64,000 nucleotides of DNA from Marinobacter aromaticivorans. Its GTDB lineage: Bacteria; Pseudomonadota; Gammaproteobacteria; Pseudomonadales; Oleiphilaceae. The notes below the pieces were generated by a model that saw only the letters and a program-made list of their open reading frames with translations, had not been told where the DNA came from and did no database searches. This document shows positions 8,560 through 18,104 of the stretch, piece after piece. The DNA lies in NCBI RefSeq assembly GCF_002806975.1, contig NZ_NIHD01000005.1:216518-280517 (forward strand), read 5' to 3'. Position 1 is the first letter of the stretch, and every line of letters starts with the position of its first letter. Both the position numbers and the translations under genes were made by a program.

Positions 8560-10509
8560 ATGACTGATAAGCACCTTTATCCGGTAGAGCCGAGCGTGGC
8601 CGAACGAGCCTTGCTGAACCGGGAACAGTATGAGGAAATGTACCGCCAGTCAATTGAGGATCCGGACGCCTTCTGGGGCGAGCACGGCAAACGCCTGGAA
8701 TGGATCAAGCCATACACGAAAGTGAAGAATACCTCGTTCGACTACAACAATGTTTCTATCAAGTGGTTTGAGGATGGCCAGCTAAACGCGTCCGCCAACT
8801 GTCTTGATCGCCACCTGGAAACCCGCGGCGACCAGACAGCCATTATCTTTGAGGGCGATGATCCCTCGGAATCCCGCCATGTAACCTATCGTGAGCTGTA
8901 TGAAGAGACCTGCAAATTCGCCAACGTTCTGAAAGGCCTGGGCGTCAAAAAAGGCGATGTTGTTACTATCTACATGCCAATGATTGTTGAAACCGGGGTT
9001 GCCATGCTCGCTTGCGCGCGTATCGGCGCCATTCACTCTGTTGTATTTGGCGGCTTTTCGCCAGAAGCGCTTGGTGCCCGGATTGCCAACGGCAAGTCCC
9101 GTTTCGTTATCACTGCTGACGAAGGTCTTCGCGGTGGCCGGACAATTCCGCTTAAAAAGAATGTAGACACCGCGCTCAAGAATGAAGCCGGTGCCAATGT
9201 TGATAAGGTTGTTGTTGTCAGCCGCACTGGCAACAAGGACGTTCCCTGGAATGCCGGCCGCGATGAGCGCTATGAGGATCTGATGGCATCGGCTTCCACA
9301 GACTGTCCGCCAGAGCCAATGAACGCGGAAGACCCTCTGTTCATGCTTTATACCTCCGGCTCAACCGGCGCGCCCAAAGGCGTTCTGCACACAACAGGCG
9401 GGTACATGGTATTCACATCCATGACCCATGAATATGTATTTGACTATCACGATGGTGATGTTTACTGGTGTACAGCGGACTTTGGCTGGGTAACCGGCCA
9501 TAGCTACATTCTTTACGGGCCGCTGTGTAACGGTGCCGTGTCCTTGCTGTTTGAGGGCGTGCCTAGCTATCCCGACAGCTCCCGCATGGGGCAGATTGTT
9601 GATAAACACCAGGTAAACATTCTGTATACAGCGCCTACCGCTATCCGCGCACTGATGGCAGAGGGCGAGGCCTGCATGAAAGGCACAACCCGCAAGAGCC
9701 TGAAGCTGCTGGGTTCTGTAGGTGAACCGATCAACCCGGAGGCCTGGGAGTGGTACCATCGTGTTATCGGTAACAGCCAGTGCCCGATTGTGGATACCTG
9801 GTGGCAAACTGAAACCGGCGGCATTCTGATTTCGCCACTGCCTGGTGCGGTGGACCTGAAACCGGGTTCTGCAACCGTGCCTTTCTTTGGAGTTCTGCCT
9901 GGTCTGGTGGACAGCGAAGGTAATCTCCTGGAAGGCAAAACAGACGGCAACCTGGTTATTCTGGACAGCTGGCCAGGGCAGATGCGTACCATCTATGGTG
10001 ATCACGATCGCTTCGTTCAGACTTATTTCAGCGCCTACAAAGGCATGTATTTTACCGGGGATGGTGCCCGCCGTGACGAAGACGGCGACTACTGGATTAC
10101 CGGCCGCGTTGATGACGTACTCAACGTCTCCGGGCACCGCCTGGGTACCGCTGAGGTTGAGAGCGCTCTGGTAGCTCATGAAAAAGTGGCGGAGGCGGCG
10201 GTGGTCGGTTTCCCGCACGATATCAAGGGGCAGGGGCTGTATGTGTACGTCACCCTGATGCAGGGCATAGAACCTTCTGACGAGCTCAAGAAGGAGCTGG
10301 TACAGTGGGTGCGCAAGGAAATCGGTCCAATTGCCTCGCCGGATGTGATCCAGTGGGCGCCGGGCCTGCCGAAAACACGTTCAGGCAAGATTATGCGTCG
10401 GATTCTGCGTAAAATTGCAGCCAACGAGCATGATCAGTTGGGAGACACGTCTACACTGGCCGACCCCAGTGTGGTGGATGATCTCATCGACAGCCGTGAG
10501 TTCAAGTAG
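8560..10509 (+). CDS. acs: Acetyl-CoA synthetase
   Basis: 649 residues, the usual length for AMP-forming Acs. Seen: adenylate-forming P-loop [10 protein letters not shown] (about 265-274), the WWQTETG motif, [14 protein letters not shown], and K610 in RSGKIMRR, the lysine reversibly acetylated in characterised Acs enzymes. It converts acetate, ATP and CoA to acetyl-CoA. Start ATG follows a purine-rich AAGGGGGAG site. It stands 273 bp after the fatty acyl-CoA reductase and is followed 40 bp later by a LuxR-type response regulator of the kind known to activate acs. Confidence 0.97.
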   Translation: MTDKHLYPVEPSVAERALLNREQYEEMYRQSIEDPDAFWGEHGKRLEWIKPYTKVKNTSFDYNNVSIKWFEDGQLNASANCLDRHLETRGDQTAIIFEGDDPSESRHVTYRELYEETCKFANVLKGLGVKKGDVVTIYMPMIVETGVAMLACARIGAIHSVVFGGFSPEALGARIANGKSRFVITADEGLRGGRTIPLKKNVDTALKNEAGANVDKVVVVSRTGNKDVPWNAGRDERYEDLMASASTDCPPEPMNAEDPLFMLYTSGSTGAPKGVLHTTGGYMVFTSMTHEYVFDYHDGDVYWCTADFGWVTGHSYILYGPLCNGAVSLLFEGVPSYPDSSRMGQIVDKHQVNILYTAPTAIRALMAEGEACMKGTTRKSLKLLGSVGEPINPEAWEWYHRVIGNSQCPIVDTWWQTETGGILISPLPGAVDLKPGSATVPFFGVLPGLVDSEGNLLEGKTDGNLVILDSWPGQMRTIYGDHDRFVQTYFSAYKGMYFTGDGARRDEDGDYWITGRVDDVLNVSGHRLGTAEVESALVAHEKVAEAAVVGFPHDIKGQGLYVYVTLMQGIEPSDELKKELVQWVRKEIGPIASPDVIQWAPGLPKTRSGKIMRRILRKIAANEHDQLGDTSTLADPSVVDDLIDSREFK

Positions 10510-10549
10510 GGTCTGGAAGCAGGCCGCAAACCTGTGAGGAATCGGTTTA

Positions 10550-11215
10550 ATGACACAAACTATTATCGTCGCTGATGATCATCCGCTGTTTCGGGCAGCC
10601 CTGAGACAGGCGGTCAGTCAGGCAGTGCCCGATGCTGAAACCGTAGAGGTTGACAGCATCAAGGCACTGCAGGCGTCGGTAGATTCGCACCCGGATGCAG
10701 ATCTGGTTTTGCTGGATCTCAACATGCCGGGCGCCCACGGTTTTTCCGGGTTGGTGTTCATGCGAGGACAGTACCCGGGACTGCCCGTGGTGGTTGTGTC
10801 CGGTTCGGAAGAGCTCCAGGTAATGCGGCGTTCGATTGATTATGGGGCGTCTGGCTTTATTCCAAAGTCGGCCCCGTTGCCCACCATCACAGAGGCAATC
10901 GGGGACGTTCTTGCCGGTGATGTATGGCTGCCCGAAGGGGTCGCTGAAAAGCTTGAACGAATGCATGCAGACACCACAGACTTTTCCGAGAAACTGGCCT
11001 CACTGACTCCGCAACAGTTCCGGGTTCTGGGGATGCTGGCGGAAGGGCTGCTGAACAAGCAGATAGCCTACGATCTGGATGTGTCAGAGGCCACTATCAA
11101 AGCGCACATCACGGCGGTGTTCCGCAAGCTTGGCGTTCGTAACCGGACCCAGGCAGTGATTGCGATACAGCAGATGGAGATCGATCCCTCGGATCAGTCG
11201 TTGTCTGGCAGCTAA
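10550..11215 (+). CDS. LuxR-type response regulator, probable acetate-switch regulator (CrbR/ErdR-like)
   Basis: 221 residues: receiver domain with acidic pair ADDH (9-10) and phospho-acceptor D56 (LLDLNMPG), then a LuxR-type helix-turn-helix (LTPQQFRVLGMLAEG, SEATIKAHITAVFRKLGV). Known: CrbS/CrbR in Vibrio and MxtR/ErdR in Pseudomonas control acs. The position 40 bp after acs supports the same role here, but the assignment is inference from architecture and location. No CrbS-type kinase is in the window, so its partner would be encoded elsewhere. Confidence 0.88.
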   Translation: MTQTIIVADDHPLFRAALRQAVSQAVPDAETVEVDSIKALQASVDSHPDADLVLLDLNMPGAHGFSGLVFMRGQYPGLPVVVVSGSEELQVMRRSIDYGASGFIPKSAPLPTITEAIGDVLAGDVWLPEGVAEKLERMHADTTDFSEKLASLTPQQFRVLGMLAEGLLNKQIAYDLDVSEATIKAHITAVFRKLGVRNRTQAVIAIQQMEIDPSDQSLSGS

Positions 11216-11222
11216 GGAATAT

Positions 11223-11242
11223 GCCCCGGTGTATACCGGGGC
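11223..11242. terminator. Hairpin between convergent genes
   Basis: GCCCCGG-TGTATA-CCGGGGC forms a perfect 7-bp GC stem with a 6-nt loop, in the 31-bp gap between the convergent response regulator and 2-hydroxyacid dehydrogenase. The following U-tract is weak; a shared bidirectional terminator is likely. Confidence 0.6.
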
Positions 11243-11246
11243 GCTG

Positions 11247-12230
11247 TTATTTGCTCCCGGCGTACCCCAGCTTCTTATCCACCAGGTTGAACAACTCTTC
11301 GCCACTGTGCCAGCGGTCAAAGTTCTCAAGAAACTGATCGGTAAGGGCACGCTTCCACCCGATAAAATCGCCGGCCATGTGCGCCGTCATAATGACGTTT
11401 TCCATGTCCCAGAGAGGGTGGTCCTCCGGTAACGGTTCTTCCTCAAATACGTCGAGCCCGGCACCGGCTATTTCGCCACTTTCCAGGGCGGCCATTAAAT
11501 CGCCCGTTTTTACAATGGGGCCACGACCAATGTTTATCAGGCGCGCGGTGTTTTTCATGGCTTTGAAGGCCCGCTCGTCAAAAAGCCCTTCTGTTTGCGG
11601 TGTCAGTGGTGCAGCGATGACCACGTAATCCGCATGGCCCAGCTGATCATACAGATCGTCATTACTGTGAACCGCTACGAAATCCGGGTCGTTCCTGCGG
11701 GCTGTTCGGGCAACGCCATGAGGCTTCATGCCAACGGCTGCAACCAGGCGACCAATCTGCCGGCCTATGGAGCCAGCACCTACCACCAGAACCTGCTTGC
11801 CCTCGGCTCTTTCGGTGTCCCTGTGTTTCCACTGATGCTTCATTTGCAGCCGGACGGAGCCCGGGAAATCCTTGGCGAACATCAGGATGGTGCACAGCAC
11901 GTATTCGGCGATCGTCCGGTCAAATATGCCCCTGGCGTTAGTAACCACAACCTCGCCTTCTGTAAGTGCAGGGAACATCAAAGCATCCACCCCTGCGCTT
12001 GTCGCATGTATCCACTTCAGTTTGTCTGCACAGCTCCAGGCCGCTTCGAGGGCTTCGGTCCTGAAATCCGTTACCATCATTACATCGGTGCCGGGCAGGG
12101 TGTTGCGAAGGGTTGCCTCGTCACTGGCGAAACGTACCTCGGCGCGTGCACGGAGTGAATCCAGCCCCGGTGGCTCCTGCTCTCCGGGTGCGGTAAGAAC
12201 GGTTATAACAGGCTTGCTGTGCTGAGACAT
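11247..12230 (-). CDS. D-2-hydroxyacid dehydrogenase
   Basis: 327 residues, normal for the family. NAD(P)-binding GAGSIGRQIGRL in the central Rossmann domain; catalytic Arg in NIGRGPIV, Glu in the LDVFEEEPLPEDHPLW block, and the C-terminal His in MTAHMAGD. The family reduces 2-keto acids to D-2-hydroxyacids or the reverse. GhrA/glyoxylate-reductase-like specificity is possible but not proven. Its divergent neighbour is a class I aminotransferase, which could supply a keto acid (inference). Confidence 0.88.
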   Translation of the reverse strand: MSQHSKPVITVLTAPGEQEPPGLDSLRARAEVRFASDEATLRNTLPGTDVMMVTDFRTEALEAAWSCADKLKWIHATSAGVDALMFPALTEGEVVVTNARGIFDRTIAEYVLCTILMFAKDFPGSVRLQMKHQWKHRDTERAEGKQVLVVGAGSIGRQIGRLVAAVGMKPHGVARTARRNDPDFVAVHSNDDLYDQLGHADYVVIAAPLTPQTEGLFDERAFKAMKNTARLINIGRGPIVKTGDLMAALESGEIAGAGLDVFEEEPLPEDHPLWDMENVIMTAHMAGDFIGWKRALTDQFLENFDRWHSGEELFNLVDKKLGYAGSK

Positions 12231-12508
12231 TGGACCTCCACCGGGTTGATTGGCCAGATATCATGATGAGTGACCGCAAGGCCGGCCCTATCCATTTTGC
12301 GGCCTCCAGAACAGTCTGGTAGGCAGATATCGTTGGGTCAACCCTGGCCGGATCCGGTTCTGTCTATTTCCCGGGAAATTGTCAGGCAAACGCGGAATCC
12401 GCCGGTGCCAAACAGTATTTTGCCCGCTCCCTTGTATGCCCTGATTTAACTGGCTAACCTGCAGTAGCAGATATTTTTTTTGCTCCCGTTCCTTTGCAGG
12501 AGGTTGCC

Positions 12509-13735
12509 ATGGCAAACGCCACCAACAGAGACACCGGCCAGTACAAACCGCGGAAGGTGAAGTACCGGAAAACCAAGGCCAGTTGGAACCCTGCCATGCA
12601 GGCGGTTCCTGTGCCGGGCATTCGGCGTATGGTCAATATGGCTGCCACCATGAAAGATGTTATTCATCTTTCTATTGGCCAGCCGGATCTGCCAACACCC
12701 AAGCATGTGATTGATGCTTATATCGATGCACTCAATGCGGGGCAGACCGGATACACCATGGATGCCGGGCTGCCGGAATTGCTGGTTGCATTGAGGGACT
12801 ATTACGGCAAGCGCTATAACCGCAAGCTCACCAGGGACAATATTCTGGTCACCAGCGGTGCTACCGAGGCCATGTACCTTGCCATTTCGGCTACGGCCGC
12901 ACCGGGGCGGCAGTTTATTGTAACGGACCCGTCCTTCCTGCTTTATGCGCCTCTGATCCGCATGAACGGTGGTGAAGTGAAGTTTGTACCGACCCGGGCC
13001 GATAATGATCACCAACTTGATCCCGATGAAGTGATCCGGGCCATGGGGTCGCGCACCTTTGCCTTGATACTCAACAACCCGAACAACCCCACAGGCGCGG
13101 TCTATCCGCGCAGCACCGTGGAAACGATTCTCGAAGAGTGTGCCTACCGCGGGATACAGGTCTATGCCGACGAGGTATACGACCACCTGATTTTTGATGA
13201 TGATGATTTTGCCAGTGTCCTGAATTGTTCCATGGATCTGGATAACATCATGTGCATCAGCAGTTTCTCGAAAACCTACAGCATGGCCGGGCTGCGCGTC
13301 GGTTGGGTTATTTCCAGTCAGGCGGCGATCAAATCCCTGCGCCGTTACCATATGTTTACCACATCGGTTGCCAATACACCCTCCCAGTTCGCGGGTGTTG
13401 CAGCGCTGATGGGCGACCAGCAATGCGTGAAGGACATGGTGGATATCTACCGGGAGCGCCGGGATAAAGTGGTGGAACTTATCGATCAGACGCCCTATAT
13501 GACAGGCTACAAGCCGGGCGGCGCTTTTTTCGCGTTCCCGGATTTGCCGCCTCATGTAGATGGCTCGGATCTCGCGCTGCGCATGCTCAAAGAGACCGGC
13601 GTGTGCGTGGTTCCCGGGGATGCGTTTGGTGAAGGCTGCACCAATGCCCTGCGTATCAGTTTCTCAACCACCTGTGAGAAGCTTGAGGCGGCCTTTGATC
13701 GCATCATTCCCTGGATGGCTAAACAACAGTTCTGA
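12509..13735 (+). CDS. Class I/II PLP-dependent aminotransferase
   Basis: 408 residues from ATG 12509, chosen because AGGAGG sits five bases upstream (12498-12503); a TTG five codons earlier overlaps that site. Fold-type I motifs are clear: NNPNNPTGAVY, the PLP lysine K255 in SSFSKTYSMAGLRVGW, and a C-terminal Arg in LRISFSTT for the substrate carboxylate. It transfers an amino group between an amino acid and a 2-oxoacid; an aspartate/aromatic-type specificity is likely but not resolvable. The CPXCG zinc-ribbon gene follows after 9 bp. Confidence 0.92.
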   Translation: MANATNRDTGQYKPRKVKYRKTKASWNPAMQAVPVPGIRRMVNMAATMKDVIHLSIGQPDLPTPKHVIDAYIDALNAGQTGYTMDAGLPELLVALRDYYGKRYNRKLTRDNILVTSGATEAMYLAISATAAPGRQFIVTDPSFLLYAPLIRMNGGEVKFVPTRADNDHQLDPDEVIRAMGSRTFALILNNPNNPTGAVYPRSTVETILEECAYRGIQVYADEVYDHLIFDDDDFASVLNCSMDLDNIMCISSFSKTYSMAGLRVGWVISSQAAIKSLRRYHMFTTSVANTPSQFAGVAALMGDQQCVKDMVDIYRERRDKVVELIDQTPYMTGYKPGGAFFAFPDLPPHVDGSDLALRMLKETGVCVVPGDAFGEGCTNALRISFSTTCEKLEAAFDRIIPWMAKQQF

Positions 13736-13744
13736 GGTGCGCCT

Positions 13745-13936
13745 ATGCCGGCTCTGGATTCCGTGCTTATCCAGTGCCCCTACTGCTGGGAGACGCTGGA
13801 AATCAGCGTCGACCCTTCAGTGGCGGAACAGGAGTACGTTGAGGACTGCCAGGTGTGTTGTCAGCCTATTCTGTTGCGGGTTGTGTTTGATGATAACCTG
13901 ACTCCGCAGGTCGAAGCCCGGGCCGAGAACGAATAA
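13745..13936 (+). CDS. CPXCG-type cysteine-rich zinc-ribbon protein
   Basis: 63 residues with two cysteine knuckles, CPYC near residue 11 and CQVCC near residue 36, matching the small CPXCG-motif family (N-terminal IQCPYCWE and a central EDCQVCC). Each knuckle probably contributes to one Zn site. The family has no established function. GAGGTG lies just before the start and it begins 9 bp after the aminotransferase stop, so the two are probably co-transcribed. Confidence 0.85.
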   Translation: MPALDSVLIQCPYCWETLEISVDPSVAEQEYVEDCQVCCQPILLRVVFDDNLTPQVEARAENE

Positions 13937-14026
13937 GCGGTCCGGGTTCTGACCAATTATTAACCTGCCGACCTTGTTCCGCTCTCAGTGCTGCAGCACG
14001 ATAGGCGTTTAATTCATGGAGACTGA

Positions 14027-14602
14027 ATGATGAACCGACAGCGCCGGAATGGTTTTTGGGGGTTGGTGTGCCTGACGCTCCTGTTGAGCAGCGGTTGTGC
14101 CAGCATCTCGCCGTATGCAATCTCCGAAGCGGAGCTGGAAAGCCATCTGCAGGAGGTGGTGCGGGATTATGATCGAATGCAGCTGAAGAATGGCTCCCCA
14201 ATCAGCCTGCGCCTTGATGATGCGGATATTACCCTGGGCCCGGATGGGCGCGATGTAGCGGTCATTGACGTTAGAGGGCAGGTTGCACTGAACGCGTTTC
14301 TGGCCAAGCTGCCGGTCGATATCGCTCTTAAAGTGGAGGGGGCGCCGGTTTATGACAGCAAGGAAAAGGCTGTTTATATCCGAAGAATCAAATTGCTGGA
14401 AAGCAGTATTGATTCCGGCTTTTTCAAGGGTGATCTTGCGCCAGTCACTGACAATGTAATGCGGGTTGTGGCACAGATGCTTGAAACCATGCCGGTTTAT
14501 CGACTGGATGACACCAGACTGGCCCAGCGAATGTTCGGAATGGTTCCCATGGATGTGCGTGTAGCGCCCGGTCGTCTCGAATTCGTTATGGCTGACGAGT
14601 AA
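14027..14602 (+). CDS. DUF1439 lipoprotein (YceB-like)
   Basis: 191 residues. A short signal peptide ends in a lipobox LLSSGCAS (lipidated Cys near residue 25), so it is an outer- or inner-membrane lipoprotein. The rest looks like a DUF1439 beta-rich lipid-binding-like domain (DADITLGPDGR, VIDVRGQVALNAFLAKLPV). E. coli YceB is the best-known relative and its function is not established. It is followed by a strong hairpin. Confidence 0.82.
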   Translation: MMNRQRRNGFWGLVCLTLLLSSGCASISPYAISEAELESHLQEVVRDYDRMQLKNGSPISLRLDDADITLGPDGRDVAVIDVRGQVALNAFLAKLPVDIALKVEGAPVYDSKEKAVYIRRIKLLESSIDSGFFKGDLAPVTDNVMRVVAQMLETMPVYRLDDTRLAQRMFGMVPMDVRVAPGRLEFVMADE

Positions 14603-14617
14603 GCGTTCAGCAGCAGG

Positions 14618-14647
14618 GCAGAGCCAGTAACTCTTTTCTGGCTCTGC
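14618..14647. terminator. Bidirectional terminator hairpin
   Basis: GCAGAGCCAG and CTGGCTCTGC form a perfect 10-bp stem with a 10-nt loop, between the convergent lipoprotein gene and the beta-decarboxylating dehydrogenase. The loop is U-rich. Confidence 0.7.
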
Positions 14648-14659
14648 GGATTCCGGTTC

Positions 14660-15814
14660 TCAGGCTGACAGCCGCTGACACACAGCTTCGCCAATCTCCC
14701 GGGTGCCCCGCTGGGCTCCGGCATTTTCCGCCAGGTCTGCTGCCACCGCATCGAACAGCTCTTTACCTGCGGCCGCCATCACCGGGTCTTTACGGCCAAA
14801 CCACTCAAGCATGCGAGCTGTAGTGAACAGCATGGCTGTGGGATCCGCCAAACCCTGGCCGGCAATGTCCGGAGCACTGCCGTGGGTGGGCTCAAACATG
14901 GAGGGCATACCCGGATCTGTGGGGTTCAGGTTGCAGGAGGGCGCCACTCCCATGCCGCCGGACAGCACAGCAGCAAGGTCTGTGAGAATGTCCCCCTGCA
15001 GGTTGCTGGCAACCACTACATCGAACGCCCAGGGGCTTTGCACAAACTTCATACAAGCCGCATCCACCAGCTCATGGTGAGTGGCTACGTCCGGATATTC
15101 CTTGCTGATTTCCTCAAACGCCTCGGAGTACATATCGCCCCAGTAACGCAGGGCATTGCGTTTGGTGATCAGGCATACCTGACTTTCACAGGCAGTGCCA
15201 TCAAGAGTGTGGAAGCTTCTTGTACGGCTTTCCTTGACCCGCTCTGCAGCCCGGGCGCGAGCCTGCTCGAATCCATAGCGGATAATGCGGTTGGTGGCCT
15301 TGCGGGTAAATACTTCCATCTGGGTCGCAACTTCATCCTCGGTTCCCTTGCGCAGGCGCCCGCCCTGGCTCACATATTCCCCTTCGGAGTTTTCCCGGAT
15401 TACCAGCATGTCGATATCTTTCGCCCGCTCATCCGCAAGATACTGGCGCGCGCCGGGCAGCAGCCGGGCAGGGCGCTCGCACACCCACTGGTCAAAGCCC
15501 TTGCGCATTTCCAGCAAGGGTGCCAGTGAGACACTGTCGGTTAAAAGATAACGGTCCGGATCGTCCAGCGGCCCCGGGTCCCCCAGGGCGCCAAGCAGAA
15601 TCGCATCGTAGGCTTTGAGCTGGGCCAGAGCGTCATCGGGCATGGATTCGCCATGCTCCTTATGCCAGGCGTGGGAGGGCCATGGGAACTGGTCCCACTC
15701 AAGGTTCAGGTTGTGTTTGGTACGCAGGGTTTCCAGGCAGCGTATGGCTTCCCCCACGACTTCGGGGCCAATGCCGTCACCCGGGGTTACAGCAATGCGA
15801 GTAGTTTGGGCCAT
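14660..15814 (-). CDS. Isocitrate/isopropylmalate dehydrogenase family protein (tartrate dehydrogenase-like)
   Basis: 384 residues from ATG 15814, preceded by AGGGAGTC. The open frame extends to 16123 but the extra N-terminus is unlike the family, which begins with a motif such as RIAVTPGDGIGPEV. Family landmarks: VIRENSEGEY, metal/substrate Asp pair in ASNLQGDILTDLAA, and EPTHGSAPDIAG for NAD binding. It oxidatively decarboxylates a 2-hydroxy acid with a 3-carboxylate. Compared with leuB it lacks an adjacent leu operon and looks closer to tartrate/D-malate dehydrogenases. A short insertion near residues 210-225 is unusual. Confidence 0.87.
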   Translation of the reverse strand: MAQTTRIAVTPGDGIGPEVVGEAIRCLETLRTKHNLNLEWDQFPWPSHAWHKEHGESMPDDALAQLKAYDAILLGALGDPGPLDDPDRYLLTDSVSLAPLLEMRKGFDQWVCERPARLLPGARQYLADERAKDIDMLVIRENSEGEYVSQGGRLRKGTEDEVATQMEVFTRKATNRIIRYGFEQARARAAERVKESRTRSFHTLDGTACESQVCLITKRNALRYWGDMYSEAFEEISKEYPDVATHHELVDAACMKFVQSPWAFDVVVASNLQGDILTDLAAVLSGGMGVAPSCNLNPTDPGMPSMFEPTHGSAPDIAGQGLADPTAMLFTTARMLEWFGRKDPVMAAAGKELFDAVAADLAENAGAQRGTREIGEAVCQRLSA

Positions 15815-15932
15815 TAAGAAGACTCCCTTGATTGACTGGCTCGTAAGGATTCTAAAGCCCAGTGTAGTTGGGTGACTCGCGGATGCCAGCGTTTGACACA
15901 CTTTCACCGAATGTCGTTTTACCGGAGGGAGG

Positions 15933-16772
15933 TTGGCAGTTATAGTTGCCCGGGTAACAGGTTGGTTAATTAAACCGGCATGTCTGACTGGTAGCTCGGG
16001 AGTTTGCACCATTAAACCGGAAACCCTATTTGATGAATCGCACTGCGCAGAGTGCGCTTGTGGAGAAGGTCTCGATTTCTCTTTGACGTTTGCATTCCAG
16101 CCTATCGTGGATGTGGTCAACAAAACGGTTTACGCCTATGAAGCCCTGGTAAGGGGGCCGGAAGGTGAAGGCGCCATCCACGTTCTCGGCAAAGTGAACG
16201 AGAAGAACCGTTACGCTTTTGATCAGATCTGCCGGGTTAAGGCCGTAAAACTGGCGGCAAAGCTTGGCATGAAGTCCCTTCTGAGTATCAATTTCATGCC
16301 CAATGCTGTTTATAAAGCGGAATACTGCATTCGAACAACACTGGCAGCGGCAAAAACATACAACTTCGACACCAGCAGAATTATCTTCGAACTGACGGAG
16401 GGTGAGGACCTGAGCTCAGTCGACCACCTTGTCTCGATTATTGAAGCCTATCAGGAGATGGGGTTCAGTACGGCAATAGACGATTTCGGAGCAGGTTACT
16501 CCCGCTACAATATAATGATGGCCAGCCCACCGGATTTGCTTAAACTGGATATGGCTCTGGTTCGTAATGTTCATAAGGAGCCGAACAAGCAAGCCGTGGT
16601 AGCAGGGATCATTACGATGATGAAGTTGCTTGGCGGAAAAATCGTGGCCGAGGGAGTGGAAACAGAAGAAGAATATTTCTGGCTCCGTTCCCAGGGTATT
16701 ACTCTCTACCAGGGCTATCTGTTTGCAAGGCCCGGTTTTGAGTGCCTGCCCGAGCCGTATTACCCGGCCTGA
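15933..16772 (+). CDS. Stand-alone EAL-domain protein (c-di-GMP phosphodiesterase candidate)
   Basis: 279 residues. A short N-terminal region with a CAECACG cysteine cluster (about 40-46) precedes an EAL domain: FQPIVD, YEALVRG, NFMPNA, ELTEGED, AIDDFGAGYS, EGVETEEE and QGYLFARP. The acidic and lysine residues of the EAL catalytic core appear present, so phosphodiesterase activity is likely. Start is TTG at 15933 with GGAGGGAGG immediately upstream; there is no nearby ATG. It is a monocistronic gene between divergent and membrane-protein genes. The Cys cluster could be a redox or metal sensor (inference). Confidence 0.85.
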   Translation: MAVIVARVTGWLIKPACLTGSSGVCTIKPETLFDESHCAECACGEGLDFSLTFAFQPIVDVVNKTVYAYEALVRGPEGEGAIHVLGKVNEKNRYAFDQICRVKAVKLAAKLGMKSLLSINFMPNAVYKAEYCIRTTLAAAKTYNFDTSRIIFELTEGEDLSSVDHLVSIIEAYQEMGFSTAIDDFGAGYSRYNIMMASPPDLLKLDMALVRNVHKEPNKQAVVAGIITMMKLLGGKIVAEGVETEEEYFWLRSQGITLYQGYLFARPGFECLPEPYYPA

Positions 16773-16803
16773 CAAGTTTTCCAACTTACAGGAAGCCTGA
16801 CTA

Positions 16804-17160
16804 TTGCTCTATCGACTTATTACCATCATTGGCGGCCTGGTTTTTGTCGCCGCCCTGTTTGCCCTGGTCTGGTTCTTTTGCAAACAATTTCTTGAGCATC
16901 ACGGCGTCAGGGACAATGTGACCGACCGCGCCACTGTGCTGGCAACCTGGACATTTGCCGGCATGAGTGTGGGCCTGGTGTTTGCTGTGGTGGGCGCCTT
17001 TATTCTGGGCCCCTGGGCGTTTTACCGCACCCTGCGTGGCCACGGAGTGCCGATTTCGGATGGGGCTGCTGTCTGGTGGGGCTTCGGTATTGTGCTTGCT
17101 TCACTCGGAATTACAGCCCTGGGTTTTTTCGGTTTCCTGGTGGCGGTAGGAGCTTACTGA
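16804..17160 (+). CDS. Small integral membrane protein, unrecognised
   Basis: 118 residues with three predicted transmembrane segments: about 5-25 (ITIIGGLVFVAALFALVWFF), 48-72 (FAGMSVGLVFAVVGAFILGPW) and 90-115 (WGFGIVLASLGITALGFFGFLV). Start is TTG with AGGAAG upstream. I do not recognise a family. It follows the EAL gene by 31 bp and its last 7 bp overlap the convergent LysR gene. Confidence 0.65.
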   Translation: MLYRLITIIGGLVFVAALFALVWFFCKQFLEHHGVRDNVTDRATVLATWTFAGMSVGLVFAVVGAFILGPWAFYRTLRGHGVPISDGAAVWWGFGIVLASLGITALGFFGFLVAVGAY

Positions 17161-18047
17161 ATTGCCTTGAGCTGATCACGGAACCAGGTTAGCGCGGGCT
17201 CCTGGCCATAGGCGGTGTGCCAGTACAGATGCACATTCAGTGACGGCAGATCTGCCGGCGGGTTCATGATGGTAATGTTCGCCCGCTCCGAAATAATCCT
17301 GGCGTAGGTTTCCGGCATGGTCAGCAGAAGGTCTGTTGCCTCCACCACCCGGCAGGCAGCGTAGTAATGCTGGCAACGCAGGCGGATGCTGCGCTGAACC
17401 CCCAGTCTCGAGAGTTCGAAATCCTCAATCCCCGGTCCTTCAGTGCGTGATGAAACCAGCACGTGGCGGGCGGCAAGATAACCGTCCATGTCCAGAGTTT
17501 CTGACGCCAGTGGATGGCCGTCCCGCGCCAGAACCACAAGCCTGTCCCGCCTCAGGAGTTCATGGGATGTCTGGCTGCTCACCGGCAGCAGAACATCAAC
17601 AGCAAAGTCCAGTTTGCCCGCCGCGAGTTGTGATTCCATATCCCGGCGGGGAACGCGTTTGCTGACAATCTCCAGCTCCGGGTAAGGATCCAGTCGCTGC
17701 ATAAGCCGGGGCAGAAAGGTTGATTCCAGCACATCCCTCAGGCCCAGCGAATAGGTTTTGCGCTGTGTAGCGGGATCAAACGCATGAAACTGGTTAACTG
17801 CGCCCTGTATCTGGGTCAGCCCTGGCTTCATGGATTCAAGGAAGCGCCGGGCCAGCGGGGTTGGCACCATCTGGTTACCCTGGCGATTGAACAGGGGGTC
17901 GTCAAAATGATCCCGCAGCCGTGAGAGGGAATGGCTGACCGCTGGCTGGGTCAGGTGCAACGCCTGTGCCGCGCGGGTGAGGCTGCCCTCCCGGTAAATG
18001 GTGTCAAAAACATGTAAAAGATTGAGGTCGAGGCGAGTTCCGGCCAT
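17154..18047 (-). CDS. LysR-family transcriptional regulator
   Basis: 297 residues with the N-terminal winged HTH (LDLNLLHVFDTIYREGSLTRAA, about residues 5-26, then LTQPAVSHSLSRLRDHF) and a C-terminal periplasmic-binding-like effector domain. It is divergent from the acyl-CoA dehydrogenase operon across a 149-bp gap that holds an imperfect inverted repeat, so it most likely controls that operon. Effector unknown. Confidence 0.93.
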   Translation of the reverse strand: MAGTRLDLNLLHVFDTIYREGSLTRAAQALHLTQPAVSHSLSRLRDHFDDPLFNRQGNQMVPTPLARRFLESMKPGLTQIQGAVNQFHAFDPATQRKTYSLGLRDVLESTFLPRLMQRLDPYPELEIVSKRVPRRDMESQLAAGKLDFAVDVLLPVSSQTSHELLRRDRLVVLARDGHPLASETLDMDGYLAARHVLVSSRTEGPGIEDFELSRLGVQRSIRLRCQHYYAACRVVEATDLLLTMPETYARIISERANITIMNPPADLPSLNVHLYWHTAYGQEPALTWFRDQLKAIQ

Positions 18048-18064
18048 TGTCAGCGCGCTCTTTC

Positions 18065-18104
18065 TGAATAAGTATTATTAATAGTAAACGATAAGAATAA
18101 TTCA
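18065..18104. promoter_or_regulatory. Candidate LysR operator
   Basis: Two 14-nt arms, TGAATAAGTATTAT (18065-18078) and ATAAGAATAATTCA (18091-18104), pair at 11 of 14 positions around a 12-bp spacer, in the AT-rich gap between the LysR gene and its divergent operon. Confidence 0.45.

Noticed and set aside
15815..16123. Upstream extension of the isocitrate-dehydrogenase-family gene
   Set aside because: The family starts at the APGDGIG-type motif just after ATG 15814, which has a ribosome site; the extension has no homologue pattern.
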